Shown here: positions 25,100 through 37,202 of the stretch, piece by piece
How positions within the stretch are numbered: position 1 is the first letter of the stretch
How the letters are laid out: each line of letters opens with the position of its first letter
NCBI RefSeq assembly: GCF_020882245.1
Contig: NC_083599.1
Location: forward strand, 57,562,748-57,626,747
Length of the DNA stretch: 64,000 nt
Origin: Rhopalosiphum padi
Lineage: Eukaryota > Arthropoda > Insecta > Hemiptera > Aphididae
Direction of reading: 5' to 3'
Notes under the pieces: generated by a model
What the model was told of the DNA's origin: nothing
The model's database searches: none
What the model saw: only the letters and a program-made list of their open reading frames with translations
Position numbers and translations under genes: made by a program

Positions 25100-26100
25100 T
25101 TTTTTTTATTTATGCTGATAACAATTTTATTTCTCTGTCAAAATAAGATTGAAATTCTTCGTAAGTTTTTCTTACAACAATTAAAAATATTGTGGATATA
25201 TATATATATAGACTAAGTTCAAATTTTGTTGAAAGGTTTAAAGCACAAACACCATTGTAACTAACGGATTTATGCACTTATATATTTTTTTAATATTTGA
25301 TTTCTATGCGCTTTGTAAATGTGTAATGGACCGCTCGCTACATCTAACTACTCCGCTCTCCATACTCGAGCGTCGTATCGTATTCTATAATATAAAACGT
25401 TAACAGTTAAACACAGTCAAACAAAATGCATAACTATAAAAAATTATTTTTAAACGGCTCTTGTATTAATCTACTATTATCCTATTATCACGTATGTAAT
25501 ATAATTCGAATTCTTATCAACGATGATACTGAATTTTAAATCGATATATTATCATTTTAATTATTCAAACTCGCGGCTGAGAGATATTGTAAAATCATAA
25601 ATATCATTATTTTTAAAACACCGCTTTAAGTAATATATAGCAAGCGCCTATGCCAACCGGTACATATATAGCAATGTCCAGTATTAAAGATATGTCATTT
25701 GAATGTTCAAATAAATTCAATAAAATTCCACCAACTTCAAACACAATAATAGTAGACATTTTCATGTATTAAATTATAAGCCTGCAGCTTAAACCATCGT
25801 TTTCAACATACAAGAGTGGGTTCACATGTTGGTAAAAATAAATTGCGAAAAACGGATTTTTAAAAAAAATTGTCTGTTAACATGGTGTATAAACATAGGT
25901 AAACCGAGTGTTTTTGCAAACTCAACATTGTAATTAATAATAATTTGATGTGGACTATTTGGCATTTAATTAATTAAAAATATCTATCTCGTTAATTTTA
26001 TCACAATAGTAAAATGTAAAAATGATGAAAAAAACTGATAAACGACGTTTTCGCGGTGACTGCAATGTGAAAAAAAGTCGAGCGACTAATATAATAGGAT
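25100..26100. other. AT-rich stretch with a few GC patches
   Basis: cgctcgctacatctaactac near 25332 and aactcgcggctgagagatat near 25568 have higher complexity and may be parts of old repeats. No coding region is seen. Confidence 0.4.
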
Positions 26101-26104
26101 ATTA

Positions 26105-26200
26105 AACCGCCAAATCGGGATTCGAACACCCTACCTCAACCTAGAAATTACGACCTACGTCTAATCATGTATGCTTGCCTACATAACCAGTTAATGATTC
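26105..26200 (-). repeat. tRNA-like SINE head (degenerate), copy 2
   Basis: On the minus strand GTTCGAATCCC (26117-26127) is a near-perfect pol III B box. TAGGCAAGC about 46 nt upstream (rc of 26173-26181) is A-box-like. The T-arm does not pair well, so a working tRNA is rejected. The layout matches the block at 8020-8100. Confidence 0.4.
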
Positions 26201-26252
26201 ATAATGAAACTTGGTCACTTAAACAGTGTTAGCTATTACAATCTACAGCTGT

Positions 26253-26260
26253 TGACGTCA
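26253..26260. promoter_or_regulatory. perfect CRE palindrome between two CAGCTG E-boxes
   Basis: TGACGTCA lies 3 bp after a CAGCTG (26246-26251) and before another CAGCTG near 26280. Clustering of two E-boxes and a full CRE within about 40 bp is unusual for this AT-rich window. No transcript is identified. Confidence 0.35.
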
Positions 26261-26739
26261 CAACCATCATACGCTCGTGACAGCTGATGATGCGAATTGG
26301 GAACGTATGTCGTTCGGTGTAAATATATAACACGTACAACAATAATACGAGTACACGCCGACAGTACAAATTAAATGTCATAATAATATAACAGGAGAAT
26401 GAGATGGCCATGTATAAAATCCCAGTGGTTAGAAATAGTTTAGCACCGTTTATCACCGTTTTTATAAGTCGTTTTCTTATATAAATATCCGATTTTATTA
26501 TTCTGCTTAGAGTAGTCACGTGACTTAACATTAAAATATGCATATAGGTCGCCCGTATTTAAAGATTCAAAGTTGAAAGACGTGTCACCAGAATATGTCA
26601 CATAAAAGAGAAAAATAATACACAAGAGTAATACGAAAAAAAAGCAATGTTTAAGACATAACATTCGTCTTACTATTTACCTACGTTTTCTAAGACGAGC
26701 GTTTAGAAAAAAATTGATTTTTTTTTTTATTTTACACAA

Positions 26740-26778
26740 TAATGAGCGTTTTTACTGTTACGAATCACTCTGTACATG
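26740..26778 (+). mobile_element. possible right end of the gattcacc TIR family
   Basis: aatgagcgtttttactgtta then cgaatcactctgtaca resembles the family's right terminus (gagcattctcggtgaatcactct in copy B). The middle of the match is poor and no left end was located. Confidence 0.35.
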
Positions 26779-26789
26779 GTCAATCGTAT

Positions 26790-28020
26790 ATCAGTTGTAA
26801 TAGGTACAATTTGTACAACCGCGCGCGGTTCATTCGTTATAATTGAGAGTAGGTAAATAATATGTAACGCATCATATATACACTGCAGGCGAAGTGCATT
26901 CCATAAAAATATTATTATAATATATATAAAACGTAATAGCAATTTATAATTTGTTTTCTTCCGAACGGCCACGGCAAATTTGACGACCGAATACGTCTAT
27001 ACGAACTATATAATAATATATATTATTATGACGTGTAGTGTACGTATCATATACGTAGGTAGGTAAATTACTGACACACTGTATATTTTAATATATACGC
27101 CACGGAAATAGTTTATGCTGTAGCGTGTACTGCAGTCGCGGAATTATATGTGTAATTTGGCTTATATTATTCATCAGTAAAATTATTATGTTGATGTAGG
27201 TCGTACTCGTTTGTTTTGTGTATGATTAATTATTGTGTTTTCTCGGAATTTCGAGTATTTTTTTATTGACGCGCGAATAAAATTCTAATACAGCACTTTT
27301 GAACGGTTTTTTTTGTTTATATATTATATTCTAATTTATTTGTAAATGTAATCCTAAGCAATTACTTATTTAATTCCGGTCTCGCTTTAGAAACACGAAA
27401 ATAACTTGGCACACAAATTGTATAAGCATATAGGTGTTTGAAGAATTTTACGACTTTTCGGCCAAGTTATTTTCGGTAACCAATGCGGTCTCAAAGATAA
27501 TAGAGCACTAGAAGTTATACGCTTAATATGATATGTCTTGCAGGGACAGTAAGTACTGATTTATCTAAATAATAATACACTGTTGTTGTTTTTTTTACAT
27601 CTTTATGTGTAACCGCACAACCAAATTATCAAAAATAAAAATTCAGACATCTTATCATTAATTTCATTCGTATATATTTGACAGAATTTCAAGTTTTAAT
27701 AATACGTATCATATACATTGTACATAATTTTTTTGTTGGTTGAAAAGTGATGATATTTTATTTTAACTCTGTTGTGTTCTATAATATAATTGCTTATGCA
27801 ATAAAAACATTTTCTGATTTGGCAAAAACACATTTTGTTGGCTCAAAATCGATGAATAGTATTTTCTATAAATAGTGCAGTTTTAAAATGTTCAATTAAA
27901 CCAAAATAAAATGTTCTTTAAATATGATCATTTTCGTATAACAATGTATAATCTATATTGTGTAGTAAAATACTAAATAGTAATCGGAAAATCTTACTTT
28001 TACTAGTTTTAGTGTAGGTA
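26790..28020. other. mainly AT-rich stretch with a long inverted repeat
   Basis: The 27396-27475 inverted repeat is listed separately. Minus frames at 26229-26972 are hydrophobic, AT-biased and of chance length. No gene is seen. Confidence 0.45.
27396..27475. repeat. perfect 15-bp inverted repeat with 50-nt loop
   Basis: cgaaaataacttggc (27396-27410) and gccaagttattttcg (27461-27475) are exact inverse complements. Both arms are also preceded or followed by a ggtctc within about 25 bp. No target duplication is evident, so it may be a small foldback insertion or a stem in RNA. Confidence 0.8.
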
Positions 28021-28026
28021 CAATAC

Positions 28027-28085
28027 AAAGCCGTAGCGATGGCGCGGAGGACGGCAACCGAGAGGGCTTTAGCCTCCACCATTGT
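28027..28085. mobile_element. transposon terminus-like segment
   Basis: aagccgtagcgatggcgcgg, then ggcaaccgagagggctttag then cctcc, has the composition and self-complementary agaggg...cctc layout of a DNA transposon end of the 'gccgtagcg' kind common in insects. No opposite end was found. The identification is from pattern memory only. Confidence 0.35.
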
Positions 28086-28089
28086 GTCT

Positions 28090-29650
28090 GGAGATTTTTA
28101 AGTGATATATTGTATATTGTACATTACAAAACACCGGCAAAATCGCATAATGAATATGATCAAAACACTAGCGCTTTTTTTTTTTTATATATATTTACAA
28201 TTTCTAGATGTCTGTAGCGGTGAATAATTCAATAATTCGTGTCATGTGTATTCCATCAGTTAAATGTAGGTTAGTAGATTGTTCAAATTTTCGAAAAATG
28301 CAATCGAATCAGTCAAATGTCTCGTTACGTTACCGTTTTGATAACAAGATTGTAATTTGTATGCCATTTTAAAAATATATAGTTTATTATAATATGTTTA
28401 TACACATCACATCGGTTTAAATTATAAACATACGGACAACTATTTATTATATTGTAAATTGCAATCATAATATAATGTGTATAAATTTACAGTTACTATA
28501 CATATTATAATAATATTATGTGATGAAGTGACTAGAGTTTTATTCTATAATTATATTTATTTTGTTTTTGATTTTGAAATATTTAACACCTACCAACGCA
28601 TAATATTACTCATCGGTTATGATTATGATTTTATAATATGCAAAAATATATCAAAGATATTTATTATTTATATGATATTTGTATTTTTCATTTCGCAAAA
28701 TAAACGAGCATTTGAATATTTTACTATATTGTACAAGGAAATTGTTGTATTGGTAAATACTCGTTATCACGAAAAGTATTAACGTATTTGAAAATATTTT
28801 TCTTTCATTATTTGAACATTGAAGTTATTTAAATAACATTTTTGAAAAAATTTAATTCAACCTTTTTTTTGTCGTTTTTATTTTTAACTCTATTACTTTT
28901 TAAATAAAAGTTTACTTTTTAATTTCATAACCCTAAGCAGAATATTTTTCTAAGAATCTTAACGGTGTAGAAATTGAACTTATTTTTTGTAACGATTTGA
29001 AATTATGTAGACAAATACTTCTAAAAACGTTAAAAATCCTTTTGGGAAAATGAATTTGAAAATAATATCATAATACATATCTAAATCTTACATTCTGTCA
29101 TCACAGTCTTCGCGAAATCCATCCAGGGCTAGTAGATCACCATAAATTTAACCTACAACAAATTGTCTAATTAATCTATTGCCTCCTGATATTATGTCAT
29201 TTTTTTCGTTTTTTGGGAAATAGTTCTTAATTAATTGATAAAAATTTAAAAAAATTTGTGAAAATGATATATTGCCGTTTACAAGTAATAACCCATAAAA
29301 CGAGTTAATAAAAACACTCAGATACATTTAAACAATTTTATTTAGCCACAATATAGCTATTATACCTACTTTAAAACTTATCAGTAAATGCATCAAAGTC
29401 GGAAAACAGCAATGACGTATTGACTCCCGCTATCATACCACAGATAATATCGTCAATTTCTATACAGTATAAGTACCTACCTAGACCCAACGAATACAGA
29501 TTTATATCATACACCTGAAATAATTCATAATATAACGATTAACGATTGACGGGGTTTGATGATACGAAACCAGCAACAGGATCATTTTGTATATTATATA
29601 TATGCCTATATCGAGGAAATTTTTACGTTAAAATATATATTTATAGTATT
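28090..29650. other. AT-rich stretch, no gene seen
   Basis: The 101-codon plus frame at 28477-28782 is rich in Ile, Tyr, Phe and Asn with AT-rich third positions, and is judged a chance frame. Nothing else is supportable. Confidence 0.45.
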
Positions 29651-29658
29651 ATATTATA

Positions 29659-29813
29659 TAGTGACAATGACGCAACCAAGTGGAGGTTAGGGGGTTGTAA
29701 CCCCTTCCGAAATTTCTCCGAGACCTAGTTTAATAACCTATATGTACTTATCTTATGTATATATATTGTAGTAATGTAACCCCTCCTGAAATTGTTTTCT
29801 AATTGCGTCACTG
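29659..29813. mobile_element. small MITE with gtgacgcaa / ttgcgtcac ends
   Basis: The left end reads agtgacaatgacgcaaccaa, then a ggttagggggttgtaacccc hairpin. The right end reads taacccctcctgaaattg then aattgcgtcactg. The inverse complement of the right end, cagtgacgcaatt, matches the left apart from a 6-bp insertion. About 155 bp, non-coding. Another similar string, tagtggcgtggtg, follows at 29817, so a second copy may abut it. Confidence 0.6.
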
Positions 29814-29973
29814 TAATAGTGGCGTGGTGAAATATTTAAGACTACAGTAAAAATATGTCTATATAAAGAATACAATATCGTGTAAAGAGTTTAAAACTTG
29901 TAAAATTATTTAAATTTTAAATAAATTTATGGACAACGCATATAGGTAATTAATAGGTATAGGTATATATAGG

Positions 29974-30021
29974 TATTTAATATTTTTATATAGAGAGAGC
30001 TCTATATAAAAATATTAAATA
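29974..30021. repeat. perfect 48-nt palindrome (22-bp arms, 4-nt spacer)
   Basis: The segment 29974-29995 is the exact inverse complement of 30000-30021, separated only by agag. The arms run tatttaatattttta...tagag and back. It could extrude as a cruciform. No target duplication is visible. It could be a minimal foldback element, a replication-error palindrome, or a transcribed hairpin. Confidence 0.95.
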
Positions 30022-30365
30022 ATTCATATAAAAACGATACAACGTGTACGATGTGCATGTGGATTAGAAAACAAACAAACGTTGTAATCAGTGTCATGCT
30101 TCAAAAAATAATAAAAAATAACATACATAACGTCAGGTACCTGCGCATAGATTAAACCACGTGAAAACGCTTGGCTTCTATTGTCTTAAGAATTATAAAG
30201 CTCTCTTATATTATTATAATGTGCAGCAACTACTTAGTTATTGCATTATATTTTTTTAGTCGATATAACATTTGATTTTGAAGATGAACTTTTTTTAGTA
30301 TATACTTTTAAATACGAATGTACCAACTCATAAACATGTAAACATGAACCAAAAAATTCGCTATG

Positions 30366-30445
30366 ATGTAAAAAGTAGATGACGCATTCTACAATTTTAA
30401 ATTTTTTTAAATTTCGCTAAAAGTAGATGACGCATTTTACATCAT
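30366..30445 (+). repeat. paired direct repeat aaaagtagatgacgcatt
   Basis: aaaagtagatgacgcatt occurs at about 30371-30388 and again at 30419-30436. The outer flanks atgatgtaaaa and ttttacatcat are inverse complements. Each unit holds a TGACGCA half-CRE-like core. Confidence 0.7.
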
Positions 30446-31275
30446 TATTCAGAAGGCTACTGGATATGTATTAAATTCGAATTCAACGATAAATCACTAT
30501 AAGCAGTATAAACGATAAAAACAATGCTGAGCAGATATCTGTCACTTTATATTTCTAAAGAAATTTCAATATATTGGTTTTATTCTATAATAATTTTCTA
30601 GTAATAAGCAGTAGTTTAATATGACTTAGGCTAAAAAATGTTTTCTATTTATTTGGTGAAAATTTTATGTATTTATGGTTATTCGTACTCGTTATTGATT
30701 TAAAATTCTTCTATTTATTTTTATTTATATATTTATCGCCTAAGTTAGTTTTTAAATAATAATTACTGTTTTTTCAAAGTTTAAATTAGATCTATTTTTT
30801 GACAAAGAACCACCTTCTAATTTGAAGACTAACATATTTTTATCTACTGTAAACATTTTCGAACATTGTTATTTTTATAAAAAATATACATTCAACGCTT
30901 TGCTTGGTGTCTAAAACGATGGTGTTAAACTTATTTTTTAGATATTTGGGTTTAGAAATTTATTAATTTAATAAATAAAATGCTTGTGCTGTTTTTATTT
31001 GATACAAATTAAATGTTCTCCGTTAGAAATTTGTTTCCCAATTTTAATTGATGTGTATTATTTGTCTGGGATCCCCCCCCCAAAATAGATTGTATTTATA
31101 TCTATTACTGCATTTTTTATTTTATTTCAGTAGGTAATCGTTTTTTTAAATCAAATCTCGATTTAACACAGCGTACCGGTGTATATAGTGCTGTATAAAC
31201 GAAAATATCATGTTACGACTTTATAGGCCAATTTTGCCTACTAAAATTGCTTTTTTCGATTTCCAGGCATAAACC

Positions 31276-31312
<37 letters not shown>
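31276..31312 (+). repeat. (AAT)n microsatellite
   Basis: About twelve ATA/AAT units between cct and ataatgg. It lies between the two inverted cgacttta segments. Confidence 0.9.
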
Positions 31313-32114
31313 TAATGGTTCCGCGGTCATAAAGTCGACTATTAAAATCACAACATACACGAGTTAAGGGGAGCCCCTCCCCTATAAATTGTATCTACTC
31401 TAACCCCGCTGTTGTATTGCTATTTTGCTATATAATATGCTAAATGTATTTTCCATTCCGTCCCAAGTCATAAAACGGTCGTACTCGGTTCCGCCCTCTC
31501 AATAAAGATCTCTAATTACTTTGCATAATATGATATGTGGACGTTCACGAAACCATTTTTTAATGTATACCGACCAGGCTAGTGAAAAAATAATTATTAT
31601 TTCTAAAATACCGAGCCAATTTTAATGGGTTGGTAAAAATAATTCAATTACAAAAAATACAGAGAATCTGTTTTGATGGCGTATTTTATTGGTGCACCGT
31701 GCACCTACCCATAATAAAACGTTTTTAATTTTATGTTTATAAGACCTTTTTATTAAAACGTTTTGCAAGTCCGTTAGTTGTCTCTAAAACATACAGATCG
31801 ACGTCTATACTTCGCTGATTGTGTTTATTTGTACCTTGCTATTAATACCAATAATACCATAGGTACCTACACCCCAAAATTACTAAAGATTATAACATTA
31901 TTTTATATTTTTCTTTTCAAGTGTTTGGTATACTAGTATGTGGGGTAAATAGGTTATTGGATCATGTCATCCATTAGTCTCACTTAAAACAATATATTGA
32001 CTATAGTAGTCTAAAAATGATAAAATATTATTTATAAATATATTGTTTGAAAAATAAATTTATTTACTTATATAATTAAATAAATAACTCTCATAATTAA
32101 TGATCAAATAGTTT

Positions 32115-32300
32115 TGGCAGGAAGTGAGTACCGCTTTGAAGTACAATTCGAGTGGGTCACTGTAATGTAATGTAAAGGTTGTGTTCAATTTAAATGCGAT
32201 AAATTACTAAATTATTAATATATTAATATATAATTTTATAAGTAAAGCTATTTTTACCAGAGATGGTCTGTCAGTCTATATTGCTAAGTATATTTTATGA
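32115..32300 (+). repeat. interspersed repeat, copy 2 of 4, with extended 3' part
   Basis: gaagtgagtaccgctttgaa, cgagtgggtcactgtaatg and gttcaatttaaatgcgat align with the ~100-bp family. About 60 bp later gagatggtctgtcagtctat extends the match to a block also seen at 61788-61814 (gcgaagacagtctgtcag). This suggests the ~100-bp unit is part of a longer element. Confidence 0.65.
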
Positions 32301-32309
32301 TATATTTTT

Positions 32310-35300
32310 TTGATATTTTAATAAAATATAATGTTTAATCTGCCTAAAAAGGTTAAAAATCACACACACCACGCATTGTCAAATCACTATATTCATCACC
32401 CCGCTTAAAAAATAAAAATGTTTTAATAATTATTATTATTTTTTCGCGAAGTTATTAATTATTTAGCATTCTAATAAATAATAAATATTCTAATAAATAT
32501 TTACCTACGTATTTTTTTATCCGTGAAATACTGTAATATTATTGATTGGGTAACATAATTTACATAACAAGTTTGAAAACTTTTACAACCATTTATAACA
32601 TATTCTGTATTAGTTATTTTAAAGTCTGTATGCATCTGAAATTATTATTAGTAAATATGGTACGCATACGATAATCCGAAATAATTACAGTTAAATACTA
32701 TCAAAGGATTATATTATAGATAAACAAAAATAAAATGTTTTTACACTAATGTGAATTGTTTGTAACGTTTCAAATAAATGATTTATTTAATTTTTCAAAA
32801 TTTAAATCCAACGCATAATCAATACGAATTCGTTAGGTTAGGCTTAAGTAAACATTTGAAACAGGAAAAACACAATCATTAGGAAATCGATAAATAACGA
32901 TTTGTGATTTGCTAAAAATCTAAAACAACAAAGTGTTGAATATTAAATAATGTATTAGTTTTGAATAACAATGGTTATTATTAATACTATTAAGATTTAC
33001 AACAGGTTATCAATATTTTAATACGGTGTCGGTGAATGTTACAGGTATCCATAATATTACTAGAATATTTTGTGTTTTTAATTTATGTTCAATCCTTGTA
33101 CAGAAAATACAACGATATTATCGTAGTTTTCAAGTGCATACCCTCGAGTATCCGACAAAAAAATATTGTACATATAACGCTTCCAATTAAAATCTTATAA
33201 ATGATAATTTGCAATAGGCGATTTAATTTTTCCGTTAACATATAATTGCACGAAAAAAAAACCTCAACCAATAATCGTCACAGTTTCGCAATACAGCAAA
33301 CATCGTTTGTTTGTTTGTATTGTGATACAATTTATTTGTCCTAGTTGTTCTATAGATAATATGTCGTTGCAATTGCAATAGAAACCACTTGACACAATTC
33401 AGTGCATTTACTTATCGTAAAATTATTATATCTGCATTTATGAGAGACTTATGCAAATCGTCATGTCAAAGGTGATATATTGTGTACATCATCGGTTTAA
33501 GTGTTATACTGAAGGCTTAACACTCGTACTCATAAAATTCTGACCATAAGACAACAGATCAAGGTCTGTCATTGATAAAAACGTGTTCAAGTCGTCAGAG
33601 TTATTACTCAATGCAGCGATTGTTTGTTTTTTTTAAACATTTATACAACATATTACACTTTTTATATACCATTTTAATAATATATATATTAATAGGTGCG
33701 TTATTATAGTCAACGTTTAAGTTATTATAGAAGATAGCCACTATAATATTTTAATTGATATAGTACAAATAAGACAAATGTTTACTTATTGAAAAATTAA
33801 TAATTTTAATTTACTACTTCTAAATTTTTTATATTGCGATATTATTATAATATAATTTACCAAAATATGAGTAATAATTTAGAACTACAATAAAAAAAAT
33901 GCATCCCTCTGTTAGAAATATATAATTTTAAATACAATAGTATAAAATAAATGCTTTTAGGACTTAAAATGTAGGTTTATATTTTTTCCTACCAACTACA
34001 TTCTTATTATTTCTGTTATATTTTAGTAACATATAATTAACTTTATTTTTCTTGTTTTTAATTATGAAAAAACACAAAATCTATGATATCATAATGATAA
34101 ACGGTAATTGATCATATCGCAATCGAAAAAATATCATATTTTATTTTATTTGTTATAAAACAAACATGTTACATACTCGTATACGATTAATTATTTTATA
34201 TCAATCATATTTTTAAACTTTAGTATTACATAAATGCATATAATATCCATATAGTTTCAGATTATCATAGTGACATGCACAAAGATGCATTTAAAAATAC
34301 GTCATGATATTGTTGAACAAACAATATTTGTATTTAATTTGCATTATCTATTATACTGATATTTGTTTTGTGTAATCTACATTATTATTAGCAATGATTT
34401 CATTAATTATTTTATGGCATTAACACATTTTAATTGCAGTTTTAAATATTTTATTTTAGCTATTAAATATTGTAATTTGAGTCATATTCACAGTAATAAA
34501 AATATAGTATAGTTAATAATAAAAATAATTGTTAAACGTAATTCATAAGAAATCTATCAAAATAGGTTCAATCAATTCAGTAAATTAAATAGAAATTATT
34601 TTTTTCAAATAAAAGTATATGGTATTTTGTTTTTAATTATTAGTTCACACTAGTACGTATGCCTCAATAAAATCCATCGATCAATTAAATTAGGGCTTAA
34701 TTCTTGAATAGCTCTATGAATATTATACAAAAATAAATTATCAAAACAATATTTGAATTTTGGCTATAAAATATTACAAACAAACATTTTGATAAACAAA
34801 TAATTTTTTTTATTGTTTTCTTAAACTTTCCAAAATTAATATTTAGACAATAATATTGTAACCTACTTTCAAATTTCCAGAACCATCTACATTTACATCT
34901 CATCTAATTTCTTATCAGAATAACATCCCTTTTACATTCATTGTAAATTATTAAACTTTTATAGAGCAGTACTTTTCTATCAGGAAAAATGTTCGTTGTT
35001 TATCAAACAAACAAACTTGTACTCCGTATATGTTCTACTCAAAATTCAAAATTATTTTAAAATAGACAATTGAAAGAATAAGGTTAGAATTTACGATTAA
35101 TTGCATATTAATTATTCTTATTTATCATAAAACAAATTTGACGTTATTAAGTTTTTAGAATCTCGTGAAAATTCTACTTTTTCTAATTCCAATGTATTTA
35201 TAAAATGTAATTTCAAAGTTTGCTACCAACATAGTATTATCACCGTCTATAACGCCGTTTACAATATTCTGTATCTAAATGTTAGAATGGAAACTGTGGA

Positions 35301-36440
35301 AATTTAACAAAAACAATATTGTAGTTACACTGTAAACGCGAGAGTAATTTTTCATTTTAGTTCAATTTTGTAAGTCTAGTAAATCATTTTATTGTTTAAA
35401 TAAATGACCATCTGAGAATATATTTTGAGCTAATAATGACCTCTTTTTTATTTTTTCAATCAATATAAAATATAATGCACACCTACTCAATATTTTGCTC
35501 GTATGTATAAAAAAAAAAAAATAAATTATTGTCTCATCCTATTTATCATTATTTTTACCATGAACGCCTCTTCAGAAATGAAATAAGAAAAATACCACTT
35601 ATCATACCTATACAGTATACAATGTCGAGTATTGTGACGTTTTAATTATGTGTTGAAACAGTATTATGTAAGCGACTTGATTTTTATATGTAACATAATA
35701 TAATGAATATACCATAACCGCTGTTCGTAATCTGCGACATAGTCACAAATATTGTAGTTTACGTTGGGGAAAATATTAAAATTCTTCTGAATAATTTTTT
35801 ATGAATGAAACTCTGTATAGATTTCCAAACAAACGACGGCCGGTCGATCAAATAATAAGATGTTATTGTTCAAATATTGCAGTTGGAGCATATAATAATA
35901 TATTATAAATTATAATATTCCTATAGAGTCAATATTTTCACCCACGACAATGATATTTATTTTGCTTACATTTTTATTCTGTTTTTTTTTTCAACAATGC
36001 ATATGTATTATTTGATTGATTTTTTTTTAAACTGTTTATCAAACATTGAGAATTTATTTTAGTTTGCATAGACGGGCTGAGAATAATGTTCAGTAGTTTA
36101 CAAAATAGCTTTCGGTGAACAATGTACGCATGCGCGCCGAATAAACTCAAAAAAGAAGCTTATAACATATTATTTGTAACGTTTTAAATATTTGACTATT
36201 TGTTTGAAATTCTCAAGTAATAATATTTTATCGAGATATCTATTTTTTATGCGTATTTTTAGGTTTTAGTAGTATATCTATTAATATAGAAGATTATTCA
36301 TTGCCATCGAACACACACAAATACAATAATATTTTTTATGCGGTTAATATACTGTAACTATATATTTACTTAAGTATATGTTTTATACGTGATTGGATTT
36401 TTTGAGTGCCTATTTAATATACGTTTATTATATGCCTATG
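32310..36440. other. AT-rich stretch, no gene seen
   Basis: About 4 kb of low-complexity AT sequence. Frames stay below 70 codons, and the two listed minus frames (33089-33271, 34697-34903) are Ile/Leu/Lys-rich. A short GC palindrome gacggccggtc lies near 35835. No splice pair with an open frame was found. Confidence 0.5.
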
Positions 36441-36446
36441 TGGCTA

Positions 36447-37090
36447 TATACAGAGTGATTCACCAAGAATACTAATCACCATTTTTGAATGAATTTATTC
36501 AAACTGATCTTTGGAATATTTAAATACACTTAAAGACCATATTCTCAAATTATTGTAGTATTTAAATAGTATCCTGTGATGATTTTAAAAAAAACGATGA
36601 TTATACATTTTTAGACCAACAATACATGTCTTTAAAATGGTTCTATAAAAATATAAAATATATGTAATATTGAATCTATTGTTTCTTATAGAATCGGATT
36701 ATTTTAACAAATTATTAATGTTAATAGATCAATATCAATTATTACAATCTACAAGTCATCATAGCCACATAGTACCTGCATTAAGTTAAAAAAATTCTAA
36801 AACCACTTGTTCGAATTTTGATTTCGATACGTAAACATTTTCTGAAAAAGTATCCACTAAACAATAATTCAGAGTATAAAAGGGGAGTTCTCGTTTGTAA
36901 GACAGACGTCCGTATCCCTGCACACGACACTTGTCTTAAGTACTCAATACAAACAATCTCAAGACTCAAGAGTTTGAAGATATGTGTTCTTAAAATATCT
37001 ATATTTAAAAATTCCAAAAATCAGATTTTGAACGATTGAGACATTTAAGAGAAAAAAAGGGGTTGAGCATTCTCGGTGAATCACTCTAAA
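36447..37090. mobile_element. TIR-type MITE, gattcacc family, complete copy B
   Basis: The left end reads tatacagagtgattcaccaa then gaatactaatcacc. The right end reads aggggttgagcattctcggt then gaatcactcta. The ends are inverted and match copy A at 7092-7574. Internal blocks also align, for example gggagttctcgttt with the copy A cgggattctcatttt. About 640 bp, with no protein recognised. The overlapping frames at 36781-37039 are carried by the element. It contains a consensus TATAAAAGG at 36875-36883. Confidence 0.87.
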
Positions 37091-37099
37091 CCTATATAT

Positions 37100-37200
37100 A
37101 ATGTCGTATACATGTCGTACCTACATACCCTGCAGTGTAACAATAGTGTAGTAGTATCGGTCACTTTCAATCGCACTACATAATATTGTTATCGTAAATT
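37100..37200. other. short AT-rich spacer
   Basis: Sequence between MITE copy B and the CpG-rich island. Nothing recognisable. Confidence 0.4.
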
Positions 37201-37202
37201 AG

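Larger units (their letters stand above)
30030..32110. other. AT-rich stretch with short repeats
   Basis: This stretch contains the paired direct repeat at 30370-30440, a C9 tract at 31073-31081, an inverted cgacttta pair around 31217/31334 and the AAT microsatellite at 31276-31312. A small palindrome ttaaggggagcccct lies near 31365. No coding region is seen. Confidence 0.45.

Noticed and set aside
25010..25216. 68-codon plus frame
   Set aside because: Lies largely within the interspersed repeat at 24994-25097.
26105..26200. Functional tRNA gene
   Set aside because: The B box is good but the T-arm does not pair and no acceptor stem is seen.
26229..26972. Three overlapping hydrophobic minus frames of 74-104 codons
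   Set aside because: AT-rich third positions, Ile/Leu/Tyr excess and chance length. No start context or domain.
28477..28782. 101-codon plus frame
   Set aside because: Composition of random AT DNA, no recognisable motif, no promoter-like sequence.
36781..37039. Opposed 78- and 73-codon frames
   Set aside because: They lie inside MITE copy B, and the homologous part of copy A is not open.
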